Part shown: one piece after another, positions 54,302 through 63,506 of the stretch
Layout: each line of letters starts with the position of its first letter
Position numbering within the stretch: the stretch's first letter is position 1
NCBI RefSeq assembly: GCF_003752585.1
Contig: NZ_RKHR01000004.1
Span: 62,001-126,000, forward strand
Length of the DNA: 64,000 nucleotides
Reading direction: 5' to 3'
From: Sinobacterium caligoides
GTDB taxonomy: Bacteria; Pseudomonadota; Gammaproteobacteria; Pseudomonadales; Sinobacteriaceae
The notes under the pieces: generated by a model
What the model was told of the DNA's origin: nothing
Databases searched by the model: none
What the model saw: only the letters and a program-made list of their open reading frames with translations
Translations under genes and position numbers: made by a program

Positions 54302-56527
54302 ATGAACGATAAGATGACCCTCTGGGTCCCCCGTAACCTGCATGAACTTATCATCGTCCTCATCGGCCTCTGCTTTGCCGTTGGCGCCTCATATGCCATC
54401 AATATCTGGCAACAGCAACAGCTCGAGCACCGCTTTATCAATCAGGCTGTGAGCTATCAAAACGCAATAGAGAAAGAGCTTTCTAATAATACCCAAGCAC
54501 TGCAGTCCGTTTCAGACTATATCACTCACTCAGAGTCTGTTACCCGCAGCGAGTTCTCCGGCTTTGTTGCCACAGCACTTGAGCGCCACCCTAGTGTAAA
54601 AGCTTTCTCATGGAGCCCAGTGATTCAACATAGCGAGCGCGAAGACTATGTTCTTAACGCACAAATCGATGGCATCAGAGACTTTCAAATCACCCAAAAA
54701 GACGCTCAAGGCAATCTTTTGCCAGCCTCTCAACGCGATAAATACGTCATCGTTTTTTATATCAGCCCACTGCGTGACAACCGTAATCGGCTCGGCTTCG
54801 ACATGAACTCACAGCCTTCGCTAGAAAAGGCCATTAATCAAGCTTTCGACAGCACCGAGGATATCGTCACTGGCCGCGTCGAACTAGCCAGCAATAATGA
54901 ACAGCAGTTTGGGGTGTTAGTCTTAAGTCCTATTTATCGCAACAATGCCAATTACACCTCATCACTACACCACGGTATCACCGCCGAAGTACTCAAATTA
55001 GGCGACGCATTAGAACGATCCCTAGCCCCTTTTGACATGAGTAACAATCACGTCATCTTAGAAGACCTTGATGCCGTGACGGACAAGCAGTATCTCGCTG
55101 GCAGCCGAGCCAGCGATGCCATATTCACCTTACAACACGAGTTCATCTTTGCTCAGCGCCACTGGCGCATCACTGTCACCCAGGGCAAGCTCCCACTACA
55201 AATAGACACCTATTTATTTCCCGGACTGATTTTCCTAATAACATTAATCATTCTATCGATTTTTTTATTTTTCCGTCATCAACGCTCGCTATATATAAAG
55301 ATGATTGAGCAGAGGGTCACCTTGCGCACTGCCGAACTTGCTGAAGCGAAAGAGATTGCTGAGGCGGCTAATAACGCTAAGAGTCAATTTTTAGCCAGCA
55401 TGAGCCACGAAATTAGAACACCGATGAACGGTGTTTTAGGTATGGCCGAGTTATTGCGCGACACGCCACTCAACCAGCAACAAAGTAACTACCTAGACAG
55501 TATTCGTGGTTCAGGAAAGATGCTACTCACCGTCATCAATGACGTTCTGGATCTGTCAAAAATTGAGGCAGGAAAGCTCCGCTTCGAGCACCAACCCTTC
55601 GACCTACATGACCTTGTCGATGAGACTATGGCGCCTTTTCTACTCAACAACCGTGGAAAATTAGAGCTAACAAGCAAAATATGCCTTAGTACGCCGAGTC
55701 AGCTAATGGGCGATACCGTACGCATTCAACAAGTATTGACCAATCTACTCAGCAATGCGATCAAGTTTACTAGCGAAGGCTATATCCGCCTCAACATCCA
55801 CCACCAGTGCGTTAAAAAAGGCGTTGTTTCGTTAATTATTGAGGTCATTGACACAGGCATTGGTATTGAAGTCGATCAACAACAGCAACTCTTCAAACCC
55901 TTTAACCAGGTCGATTACGGTAAGCCCAACCCCTATGGTGGTACAGGCCTCGGCCTTGCCATCTGTAAGCGACTCATTAATCTCATGGGTGGCGATATAT
56001 CTCTCAGCAGTGAACGAGGTTCTGGCTCAACAGTGAGGGTAAACATACCCCTCGAAATCAATCACAGCCCCTCCATTAATACACAGCGCCGGGTCGAGAG
56101 CTTTGAGTACAACTTGAACGCCCTTGTTGTTGAAGACAATGAAATCAACCGTATCGTTGCCGAGGGCTTTTTAAAACGCCTAAAGGTTAACTGCAGCCTC
56201 GCACACAACGGTCAAGAGGCTGTTGATTTAGTTTGTTCCGACGGCGCCGCCTTCGACGTCATCTTCATGGATTGCGACATGCCTATACTCGACGGCTGCG
56301 AAGCCACACGATTAATACGCCGCTGGGAGCAAGCACAAGAAAAACAACCGACACAAATTATTGCCCTGTCAGCCCATGTTCTCAAGGAACAGCTCGACGC
56401 CTGTTATCAGGCGGGGATGAGCGGCCACTTAGCCAAACCACTGACAATTTCCATGCTCAGCGATACGCTCTACGAAACCCACATAAAGCAACGCCGATAC
56501 ACCCCCTCCAGCACAGAGGACACCTAA
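54302..56527 (+). CDS. CHASE-domain hybrid sensor histidine kinase (orphan)
   Basis: 741-aa inner-membrane sensor. TM1 (about 15-34), periplasmic CHASE domain (about 60-260; GFDMNSQP motif at 165-172, DIVTGRVEL), TM2 (about 304-324), HisKA with H369 in [18 protein letters not shown], HATPase with [16 protein letters not shown] and [20 protein letters not shown], then a receiver domain with EDN (611-613), phospho-acceptor D657 and K712. All catalytic residues look intact. The ligand is unknown (some CHASE domains bind cytokinin-like compounds). No Hpt or response-regulator gene is adjacent, so phosphate likely goes to an unlinked partner. AGG lies five bases before ATG 54302. Confidence 0.94.
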   Translation: MNDKMTLWVPRNLHELIIVLIGLCFAVGASYAINIWQQQQLEHRFINQAVSYQNAIEKELSNNTQALQSVSDYITHSESVTRSEFSGFVATALERHPSVKAFSWSPVIQHSEREDYVLNAQIDGIRDFQITQKDAQGNLLPASQRDKYVIVFYISPLRDNRNRLGFDMNSQPSLEKAINQAFDSTEDIVTGRVELASNNEQQFGVLVLSPIYRNNANYTSSLHHGITAEVLKLGDALERSLAPFDMSNNHVILEDLDAVTDKQYLAGSRASDAIFTLQHEFIFAQRHWRITVTQGKLPLQIDTYLFPGLIFLITLIILSIFLFFRHQRSLYIKMIEQRVTLRTAELAEAKEIAEAANNAKSQFLASMSHEIRTPMNGVLGMAELLRDTPLNQQQSNYLDSIRGSGKMLLTVINDVLDLSKIEAGKLRFEHQPFDLHDLVDETMAPFLLNNRGKLELTSKICLSTPSQLMGDTVRIQQVLTNLLSNAIKFTSEGYIRLNIHHQCVKKGVVSLIIEVIDTGIGIEVDQQQQLFKPFNQVDYGKPNPYGGTGLGLAICKRLINLMGGDISLSSERGSGSTVRVNIPLEINHSPSINTQRRVESFEYNLNALVVEDNEINRIVAEGFLKRLKVNCSLAHNGQEAVDLVCSDGAAFDVIFMDCDMPILDGCEATRLIRRWEQAQEKQPTQIIALSAHVLKEQLDACYQAGMSGHLAKPLTISMLSDTLYETHIKQRRYTPSSTEDT

Positions 56528-56647
56528 TTGTGCGAGCAGGCCGACGATTGATTCGGCGGCTAACGCTCAACGTAAGCATAGCGCCAGCAAACAGCTCAAC
56601 CATAACAGCACAGCATTAACGAATAATCATCCAGTCACTTTTACCTG

Positions 56648-58264
56648 TCATTTACTCTCAGTTGAATACACCTCTGGCTGCAAGCGATCCTCTAAGGTGC
56701 GCTCGTCATCGTCCTCTGCTAACAGCTTTATTTGCTTTTGCAAAAGGCTCTCGTAATTGACGCTATCGCTATGCCGCTGCCATAACACATCCATTGGTTG
56801 TTCTTTCTCCCGCTCAACTACGCGCTTAATTCCCTTGCGCCCAAGCACGACACACCAGGAGCGCACACTGCTGGCTTCATCATTTTTCATCCTCACCACA
56901 ACAATCACATGATGCACACGCTGAGACTTTATTCGCACTGGTAACGTCTTGCCCATCGACCAAATATTATCGGCACTGGGTACGATGTTATGTAAAAACT
57001 GCTCTAGGTTGAAAATATTGATATCTAACCATTGCCGCGGTAAGTCAAGGATGTTTCTTGCGTAGAAAAAACGTTCGTTCACCTTAATCGTGCGACTGTA
57101 ATTTAAGATGTCATGTTCTAACCCATAGTCAGCCATATCACCATTACGACTACGCTTTGCCGCTGCCAGTATTTCGCCATCGCACTTTTCTTTAGCGATA
57201 AAGCTCGCCGACTGCTTTACGCTGCCGACATCAATTCCCTTACCACCTCGCAACAACTTAGTGCGGTAATCACCAAAGCGTCGCATCAACCCGGTATTGG
57301 CATAGCTGCGAGTTAACTCTTTAATACGGTCTTTGAAAATATAAGAAACCACTAGCGCAACAAAAAATGGCTCACTAAAATTGCCATATTTCTGCTGTGT
57401 ATAAAAGGCAATACCCGTAGCAAAAGTCATCGCCAAACCGGCGGCAAAGCCATAGATCAGTTGTTGCCGAAGCTCTCCCACTATATTGGTGATATTGCTA
57501 AGGTTTAACGGTTCCTCGGCAAAGCGGCGCAAGCCTTTAAAACGATAAATGAAATACTCATTGACCCCCTCGACATCCGCGACAGACTGATAACCATGAT
57601 TAACTCGATCGTCATGTAAGCGCTTCACCAACAACAACAAACAATTTCGATTGCTCAACTGCTGGGCAAACGGTGTTTGCAGTAGCTGATAAGCCTCTTT
57701 CTCAGCCACCAAGTTACAATACTCTCGCAGCGCCGCTAGCCCCTCTAAATCCCCCCCCTGTTCACCAGCCGCAATGCGCTGTATCCAGTTATCAAACATC
57801 CGTAAAAAACAATCAACAACCTCGCTAAAAGTACCGCAATGCGTCTGTTTTAGCTCAGGCTCAATACCGCTTAGCTTTTTGACTGTACTCTGGGTAAAAC
57901 GATGAAAGGCGCAGGCAAGTAGTTTGGTCTCTACCAGCTGTCGATCAACATCCTTCATCTTACTGATTGTTGTCAACGTATTATAAAGTAGCTGAGGTTG
58001 ATTCAATGGTACCTGTGGCGCACGCCGACGCACAACGCTATCCATGTGGCGGTAGAATAAGTTCTTCGGGTAGGTCACCGCGTTTATTGCCAACTGTTTG
58101 GGAATAAAGAAAAAATAGTCCACTTGAACACTATCACTACACCCCTCTTCGGCTTGATAGGCCAAGCTACTCTGCAGCCGACGCGGACCGTTAGTCGCCA
58201 GCTGCAAACGAAACGGCGATACCTGTGATGGCTTTCTCTTTCGGAAATGTCTAAAACCATTCAT
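56648..58264 (-). CDS. Unrecognised two-TM membrane protein
   Basis: About 538 aa; no family recognised. N-terminal half soluble, mixed helix, with VQVDYFFFIPKQLAINAVTY near 46-65. Two close hydrophobic segments (about 269-289, LIYGFAAGLAMTFATGIAFY; 298-312) form a hairpin anchor. A charged C-terminal region follows with NERFFYARNILDLPRQWLDI and a beta-like segment VHHVIVVVRMKNDEASS. The end is acidic (EDDDERTLEDRL). ATG 58264; two TTG codons upstream (58267, 58270) are nearer AGGA. Convergent with the sensor kinase; a link to it is only guessable. Intact and full length by appearance. Confidence 0.7.
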   Translation of the reverse strand: MNGFRHFRKRKPSQVSPFRLQLATNGPRRLQSSLAYQAEEGCSDSVQVDYFFFIPKQLAINAVTYPKNLFYRHMDSVVRRRAPQVPLNQPQLLYNTLTTISKMKDVDRQLVETKLLACAFHRFTQSTVKKLSGIEPELKQTHCGTFSEVVDCFLRMFDNWIQRIAAGEQGGDLEGLAALREYCNLVAEKEAYQLLQTPFAQQLSNRNCLLLLVKRLHDDRVNHGYQSVADVEGVNEYFIYRFKGLRRFAEEPLNLSNITNIVGELRQQLIYGFAAGLAMTFATGIAFYTQQKYGNFSEPFFVALVVSYIFKDRIKELTRSYANTGLMRRFGDYRTKLLRGGKGIDVGSVKQSASFIAKEKCDGEILAAAKRSRNGDMADYGLEHDILNYSRTIKVNERFFYARNILDLPRQWLDINIFNLEQFLHNIVPSADNIWSMGKTLPVRIKSQRVHHVIVVVRMKNDEASSVRSWCVVLGRKGIKRVVEREKEQPMDVLWQRHSDSVNYESLLQKQIKLLAEDDDERTLEDRLQPEVYSTESK

Positions 58265-58538
58265 CAACAATTTATCCTAAGCTTTACAACTTTTGTTAGG
58301 GCATACTATTAAGCAGTTTTTGTCAGTTAATTCGCTATTTCGTCTTATAGATCCGCTATAGGGCAACAGAAAAACTTGCTCGGCAGACTCTTAATAGACC
58401 TGACATAGCACCGAACTAATTTTTATTCATCGAATCTAGCAGGCTACAACGTCGAAGGTGTTTACCTGCCGTCACTCTATTCAGCTGGCGCAAAGAAACA
58501 ATAACAATGCCCCCTGCACTGCGCTCAGAATGATCAGT

Positions 58539-58790
58539 TCAACACTCCTGAACCCTGAGAAAATAACGCCCCAACAACGCAAAGGTGGTGATTGAAATAA
58601 TTACTATAGACAATTCACCAATCAACCCCTGACTTGGCAAGAATAAGTAGCAACTTGCCAATAACGCTGCGGCAATAAGAAACGACGGAGTATAACCAAT
58701 AACCGACTTGCAAGAGGTACAGGTATGGCGCCAGCGATAGACAATTTTAATGCTGATCTTACTACCACAACGTGGACACTGATAGTTCAC
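58539..58790 (-). CDS. Small zinc-ribbon membrane protein
   Basis: 83 aa. Two CxxC knuckles (C5/C8 in CPRCGSK; C24/C27 in CTSCKSV) make a zinc-ribbon-like head. Two hydrophobic segments follow (about 35-52 and 56-77). The start is GTG at 58790, with GGAGAGGG just upstream, which supports a real gene. Such proteins are common and uncharacterised; function unknown. It is transcribed toward the unknown 538-aa gene, 274 bases away. Confidence 0.65.
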   Translation of the reverse strand: MNYQCPRCGSKISIKIVYRWRHTCTSCKSVIGYTPSFLIAAALLASCYLFLPSQGLIGELSIVIISITTFALLGRYFLRVQEC

Positions 58791-59097
58791 TTACCCTCTC
58801 CAAGATATTCATTTCATTATAGACTCTAAGAGTAATATAAAATGCACCATGCCGTCCATCTGCGTTATTTCTCTGTGCTATCCAACAAACGTATACAGTA
58901 ATATTAGCCTATATCATTACAGCTATACTCACTCAGTACACTTCGTACACGGTTACAGCACGCTGAGTCCAAGTATATCGGTGAGGAGCCTGTTGATAGG
59001 TATCAAGCTTGCGAACTAAATGGCTACCCAACACTCAAACAGTCGAGTAAGTTTTAACCCCTTTCATGACTTAACAGCTAAATTCCGAGGCTCTCCT
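58791..59097. other. Spacer between zinc-ribbon gene and dacB
   Basis: About 307 bases between divergent genes. It should hold both promoters, but I see no convincing -35/-10 pair or operator. The dacB frame is open from 59020 but without a well-placed ribosome-binding site. Confidence 0.3.
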
Positions 59098-60609
59098 TTG
59101 TCCCAGCCCCTTATACAGCGCCTAACACTACCCGCGCGGCATTTATTATGCATTTGCAGCTTATTTATCACCATCGCTAGTCACGCTAGCAGTATCGAAG
59201 AAAGCCTCGATAAGGCCACCGCTTCACTTCCTGCTGGCTCCCGTGTTTCACTGATCATCCGTGACAATCATGGGCGCGTGTTATTACAGCGTAATAACAC
59301 CCAACTTATCGCGCCCGCAAGCACACAAAAACTATTCACAGCCCTCGCTGCCTACTACCAATTAGGCAATGCATTCCGGTTCAAAACAACACTAACGCAG
59401 AGTAAGAACGGCGACACTGCTATCGTTTTCAGCGGTGACCCTCTGCTTCAAAGGGCTGACTTGCATAGGCTACTCATGCAGGCGCAAGCCAATGGTTTAA
59501 AAACAATAAAGGGGGACCTGATTTTAGACGGAAGCATATTCAACGGCCAGAAGTGGAGCCAGGGCCAATCCTGGAGCGACACCAATGTCTGCTTCGCCGC
59601 CCCGGCCACAGCAATAAGCTTAAACCACAACTGTGTCAAAGGAAGCATTAGGACCCATGGCGCAGGCCGACAGACCAGTGTCTATATCCCATCCTATGAG
59701 CCTATCAGCGTCAGCAGTAATGCCTATACCGTCAGCACCAGCGAAGCCAAAAGGCTTAGCTGTAGCCTCGACCTCGATCACTTCGACAACAACCACTATC
59801 AAATCAGCGGCTGCAGTGCCCCACGTAAGAACTTGCTACCGATATCAATCGCCGTCACTGAACCCAGCGCCTATGTCAGCGCTATCATTAGAGAAGAAGC
59901 CAAGAAAATTGGCCTGAAAATTAGTGGTGATATTGTCATCGGTAGCGCATCAAACAATGCCAAAACGATCGCCGAACACAGGTCTGAACCACTCCCTTTC
60001 TACCTCAAGCGCATGCTAAAAAAATCAGACAACCAAATAGCCGACGCCCTTTTTAAGACTGTCGGCTACCAGTACAGCAACAGCCCAGGCAATAATACCA
60101 CCGCAACGAAGCAAGCAACGGTACCGGGTAACTTTACCAATGGCGCCAAAGCGGTCCGCGCTATCTTGCTCGAAAATGCTGGTATCGATATCGGCAACGC
60201 CTTTATTCGTGACGGCTCAGGCTTGTCTCGTCACAACCTCACTAACGCTGACGCCCTCTTCCAAGTTGTTAGTACGATTGCCTCACTCCACGAAAAAGAC
60301 CCCACGCTTTATGATGCCCTGCCTATATCGGGTGTTGATGGCACACTACGCTATCGACGAGGTCTCATTAACAAACCTCTCAAGGGAAAGATTCACGCTA
60401 AGACAGGACACCTACAAGGGGTTTATAACCTCGCAGGATTCATTACAACCAAGAATAAGCAGCAGCTTCGTTTTGTGCTGCTTATCGACGGCTTCAACCT
60501 CTCATCCGAGCAGCGTAAGGCCTACAGCAGAAATACAGCAAAGCACCCTATCAAGGTTTTCTATGAGCGATTTTTTAATGCGCTTTACAACAGCTCACCA
60601 CGAAAATAA
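59098..60609 (+). CDS. dacB: D-alanyl-D-alanine carboxypeptidase/endopeptidase PBP4
   Basis: S13-family penicillin-binding protein (~503 aa), periplasmic; trims pentapeptides and cuts cross-links. Active site: SxxK in APASTQKLFTALAAY, SxN in MLKKSDNQIADALFK, and KTG in IHAKTGHLQGVYNLAGF, all intact. DGSGLSRHNL is a family hallmark. I chose TTG 59098 because GAGG is six bases upstream and it gives a normal signal peptide (LLCICSLFITIASHA). ATG 59020 would add 26 residues with no supporting signal. Confidence 0.94.
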   Translation: MSQPLIQRLTLPARHLLCICSLFITIASHASSIEESLDKATASLPAGSRVSLIIRDNHGRVLLQRNNTQLIAPASTQKLFTALAAYYQLGNAFRFKTTLTQSKNGDTAIVFSGDPLLQRADLHRLLMQAQANGLKTIKGDLILDGSIFNGQKWSQGQSWSDTNVCFAAPATAISLNHNCVKGSIRTHGAGRQTSVYIPSYEPISVSSNAYTVSTSEAKRLSCSLDLDHFDNNHYQISGCSAPRKNLLPISIAVTEPSAYVSAIIREEAKKIGLKISGDIVIGSASNNAKTIAEHRSEPLPFYLKRMLKKSDNQIADALFKTVGYQYSNSPGNNTTATKQATVPGNFTNGAKAVRAILLENAGIDIGNAFIRDGSGLSRHNLTNADALFQVVSTIASLHEKDPTLYDALPISGVDGTLRYRRGLINKPLKGKIHAKTGHLQGVYNLAGFITTKNKQQLRFVLLIDGFNLSSEQRKAYSRNTAKHPIKVFYERFFNALYNSSPRK

Positions 60610-60862
60610 CGGTACGCTGCTTTCTTACAGAATCATCATGTTGTCATTTGGCGCGCACCACAAACAGGTAACATGTTGTTTTTTCTAGGTGTCAGGTCAG
60701 TATAGAAAAATAATATACGGGGCAAATCAACTAATAGGTATTTACCCCTACAAGACTGCTTGTATTACTTAGCTCGACAGGCATAATGCCCGCCATAGCA
60801 AGCGACATGACTACGGGAGTGTCGCCACATGTCTTAATATTTGATACAGAACCACTGAAAAA

Positions 60863-61141
60863 ATGCCTCAACGTCACAAAATAAAACAACTTTCTACTAC
60901 TTTCACCGACGTTCTCTGCACCAATGGCTGCAAAGAAACCATTGAGTACATTAGCGCTGTAACCCGCTATAAATTACAAAAAAAGCTCTCTTTCATGGAT
61001 ATTGATGGTAGCAACTCGGAGATTGTTGTCTTTGCCAGCAGTAAAGAGCGTATTATTCTAAACGATTCAAAGTTCTGTAAAGAAGTTGTGTTTAGAAACT
61101 GTGACCGTAGCACGAGCGACTATATAAACCTATTCATCTAG
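60863..61141 (+). CDS. Small hypothetical protein
   Basis: 92 aa, no family recognised. Mixed charge, no signal peptide or membrane segment; cysteines at 19, 23, 72 and 80. Sequence FMDIDGSNSEIVVFASSKER suggests a short beta-alpha fold. The ribosome-binding site is poor (only A-rich before the ATG). A hairpin 12 bases after the stop gives mild support for a real transcript. Isolated in an AT-rich region. Confidence 0.4.
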   Translation: MPQRHKIKQLSTTFTDVLCTNGCKETIEYISAVTRYKLQKKLSFMDIDGSNSEIVVFASSKERIILNDSKFCKEVVFRNCDRSTSDYINLFI

Positions 61142-61494
61142 GCAGATAAAATGATGCCGATTACAGCGTTTGTAGCGGCATCCCATTAAAAAATGCCCCC
61201 GTAAGTCAATTAACCTATCCGCCCAGGAAAACACACCACGCCAACCTAACAAACTTATTGTGCCGATCAAAAACCTAACAACTCTCGTTATACTGTTGCC
61301 GCGTAAAAAAACGATCCATCAATTAGTTTATAAAAATAACAAAGGGTTTGTGCTGCAAAAAAACACTTTAAAATCAACAGCAAAAGCGACACGCTAAGTT
61401 AACTTCCATTAACCTTTATATGCCGCTTGCAACAACACTCAGGAGCTATATACTCATCTTTAACATTAATTAAAATACATATAAGAATACAAAC
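61142..61494. other. AT-rich spacer
   Basis: 353 bases without a supported gene. It has a hairpin (GATGCCG at 61153-61159 with CGGCATC at 61176-61182) right after the preceding gene, not followed by T, perhaps an mRNA end. Nothing else stands out. Confidence 0.35.
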
Positions 61495-61614
61495 ATGACA
61501 AACAAGATAAAGAAAGAAACCACTGTTGATACAGTACTGCTTAGAGCCGCATTTATCATCTCTCTATTCGGCTCTTCCATCCTTCTCTACGTCGATGTCT
61601 TTTCAGCATCCTAA
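61495..61614 (+). CDS. Possible 39-aa small membrane protein
   Basis: A short frame starting ATG 61495 (MTNKIKKETTVDTVLLRAAF) with a hydrophobic second half (FIISLFGSSILLYVDVF) and a basic start, as in single-span small membrane proteins. The ribosome-binding site is weak (ATAAGAAT). No homolog recognised. It may be chance. Confidence 0.25.
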   Translation: MTNKIKKETTVDTVLLRAAFIISLFGSSILLYVDVFSAS

Positions 61615-61794
61615 CGCTATTGCCAGATCTATTGAAGCTGCAATATCTTTACTTCATAGCATCATTCTCAGCGTAATCCCCTTTTTCATCTCCTATCACC
61701 TTAACAGCCTTACAATGCTGGCAATAAGGTAACAAGGTATGACGAACAACGCTTTCAATGCAGCCCTATTTCGCTATAGGCAGGACATCAAAAA

Positions 61795-62259
61795 TCACGA
61801 CAGAGCAATATCATGCCGATAGATATCCATTATCCGACGGTATGAACATACCGGCTGAGACTCGTCCTTGCATTGCCTTTCTATAATACGACAGAGCAAG
61901 TCACGATCGTGTACCTTCAACGACTGCTTAAAGGCCTGCACATCCAGTCTCGCCCTCCGATGGATCTCTTCCGCACCGCAGCGCCGATAAACGCAGCCCG
62001 ACTGAGCCTCTGGCGTAACGAAACTCAAACGGAAGCCTTTAGCACTACAACGCCGATAAACACAATTCGCCTCAGCTTTTGCCGCAATAAAGTTCAGTAG
62101 CTCGACGACCTGCTCATTAGTACCTTGATAGTGTGTCGGATCGATAAAATGCACAGACGTGTCGAATTCAGGGATGCTCAGCTCAGCACGCACCCACTTC
62201 ATCGTCCAGAGCATTGTCAGCAGCAATAATCCCGCCAAAAAAAACCAAGCATAGCGCAC
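61795..62259 (-). CDS. Membrane-anchored protein with Cys-x-Tyr-Arg-Arg repeats
   Basis: About 154 aa, no family recognised. A signal-anchor helix (RYAWFFLAGLLLLTMLW) is followed by a probably periplasmic domain with three copies of C-x-Y-R-R: CVYRRC at about 66-71, CVYRRC at 89-94 and CSYRR at 138-142, plus two further cysteines (about 123 and 130). The start is probably GTG 62259, with AAGGGGG upstream; GTG 62265 abuts that site. The even spacing of cysteines suggests disulphides or metal/haem binding; not shown. Confidence 0.55.
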   Translation of the reverse strand: MRYAWFFLAGLLLLTMLWTMKWVRAELSIPEFDTSVHFIDPTHYQGTNEQVVELLNFIAAKAEANCVYRRCSAKGFRLSFVTPEAQSGCVYRRCGAEEIHRRARLDVQAFKQSLKVHDRDLLCRIIERQCKDESQPVCSYRRIMDIYRHDIALS

Positions 62260-62563
62260 AGCCACCCCCTTTATTCTTCAGAGTACAAAAATCGTCGCGA
62301 TAATATTGAAACACTCCCAACAGAAACGAAGAAGGTGAAAAATAACACAACTACACCGCTTAAAAACAATTAACATTTCAACAGGACAGAGATATCAACA
62401 GAAGTCGATAAAGCCAAACACTATTACAGAACGATCGAGACACAATAATTACATATATATATTACAGTTATTATATATACAGCTCTAAGACAAAGGGTAA
62501 AGCACAATCTTTACGGCGATTTTATTACGAGATATATCAATTAAATTTTTACTAAAAAAAACG

Positions 62564-63094
62564 TTAGCGAATCGAAGCAGGGGAAAAGTAAGCGTTCAAT
62601 TGCTCAATAACCTGTTCTTGGCCATGCTGATTAACAATCACTTTGCAATTATCGGCCGGGTATTCAAAATCTAACCTAAGAGCACTGGCACTCGCCCCAC
62701 TAATACCGCTCTCACGTCGATCCAGTCGATGTAAAATAGAAGCATCCGTTGCCTCCACCAATATCATTTCCATGCCAGGTATTTCTTTCAGAAGATATTC
62801 ACGATGGCGGCGCTTATAGACTCCCTGCGTAACCACTAGCCGTTCATGCTGAAGTCGCAACTGGTGGATTCTCTCGACGATCACGGCAAAATACTCGTCC
62901 CTCATATTGTCGTCAAAAGGTCGATGCTCGCGTAGTGCCCTAATCATCTCTTCGGTCAGGTCGTCATCTGCATGATAAACATACCAGCCGGCGTGATCGC
63001 CAATAAGATTGCCGACATAAGACTTCCCCGCTCCCGATAAGCCAAATAGGAACAATATCGGCGGAGCTAATTGCAAATCAAGTTTCTGACTCAT
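62564..63094 (-). CDS. P-loop kinase-like protein (gluconate/shikimate kinase fold)
   Basis: 176 aa. Walker A GLSGAGKS at residues 18-25, then YHADDDLTEEMIRALREHRP as the likely substrate-binding segment and VTQGVYKRRHREYLLKEI as the second strand. This matches small-metabolite kinases of the gluconokinase/AAA_33 type. The substrate is not assignable. TTAGG lies five bases before ATG 63094. It stands alone; no sugar-catabolic neighbours. Confidence 0.7.
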   Translation of the reverse strand: MSQKLDLQLAPPILFLFGLSGAGKSYVGNLIGDHAGWYVYHADDDLTEEMIRALREHRPFDDNMRDEYFAVIVERIHQLRLQHERLVVTQGVYKRRHREYLLKEIPGMEMILVEATDASILHRLDRRESGISGASASALRLDFEYPADNCKVIVNQHGQEQVIEQLNAYFSPASIR

Positions 63095-63506
63095 AAACGC
63101 CTAACAGCTCTCTAGCACTATAATAAGGAAGTAATGATGGTCACGCCATTACTGTAAAGGCCATCCTAACGACACATTAACGGTCTCTTGGAACACCAAA
63201 TGCGCGCTAGACTCTCATCAAATACCGCCACGGTCAATTGGAAACTACGCCATCACCTCGCCTCAATTTTTATCGACAGTCGCCCCCTTGTCTCTGAATA
63301 CAGCAATGGCACAAATTACAACTAAAAATCAATGAGTTAACATCGCCGCCAGGCTGTAGCAATATACAGCGACGCCAATCACAACAAAAAAGGCATAAAC
63401 CATCCAACGCAACATAAACTAGCCAACGCAAGCAGCCTACTGCCCGCAGTAAGCTAAATACTCACCAGCCGCACCGGAAAACAACTTGTATAGCTAAGAA
63501 GCTTCG
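63095..63506. other. Gene-poor spacer at right flank
   Basis: 412 bases between two leftward genes. The only candidate inside is a 28-codon hydrophobic frame at 63329-63415. No tRNA, repeat or strong hairpin found by eye. Confidence 0.35.
63329..63415 (-). CDS. Possible 28-aa single-span membrane peptide
   Basis: Frame MLRWMVYAFFVVIGVAVYCY continues eight more residues to TGA; nearly all hydrophobic, with an R-W start, like small membrane subunits (CydX/AcrZ-type size). No ribosome-binding site and no homolog recognised, so it may be chance. Confidence 0.25.
   Translation of the reverse strand: MLRWMVYAFFVVIGVAVYCYSLAAMLTH

Noticed and set aside
61526-61732. 68-codon frame opening with TTG
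   Set aside because: Poor start, serine/histidine-rich composition, and overlap with a likelier small membrane frame; probably non-coding.
62449-62483. TATATAT/ATATATA inverted repeat in an AT-rich spacer
   Set aside because: Low-complexity AT sequence; could be a promoter or terminator but nothing specific supports either.
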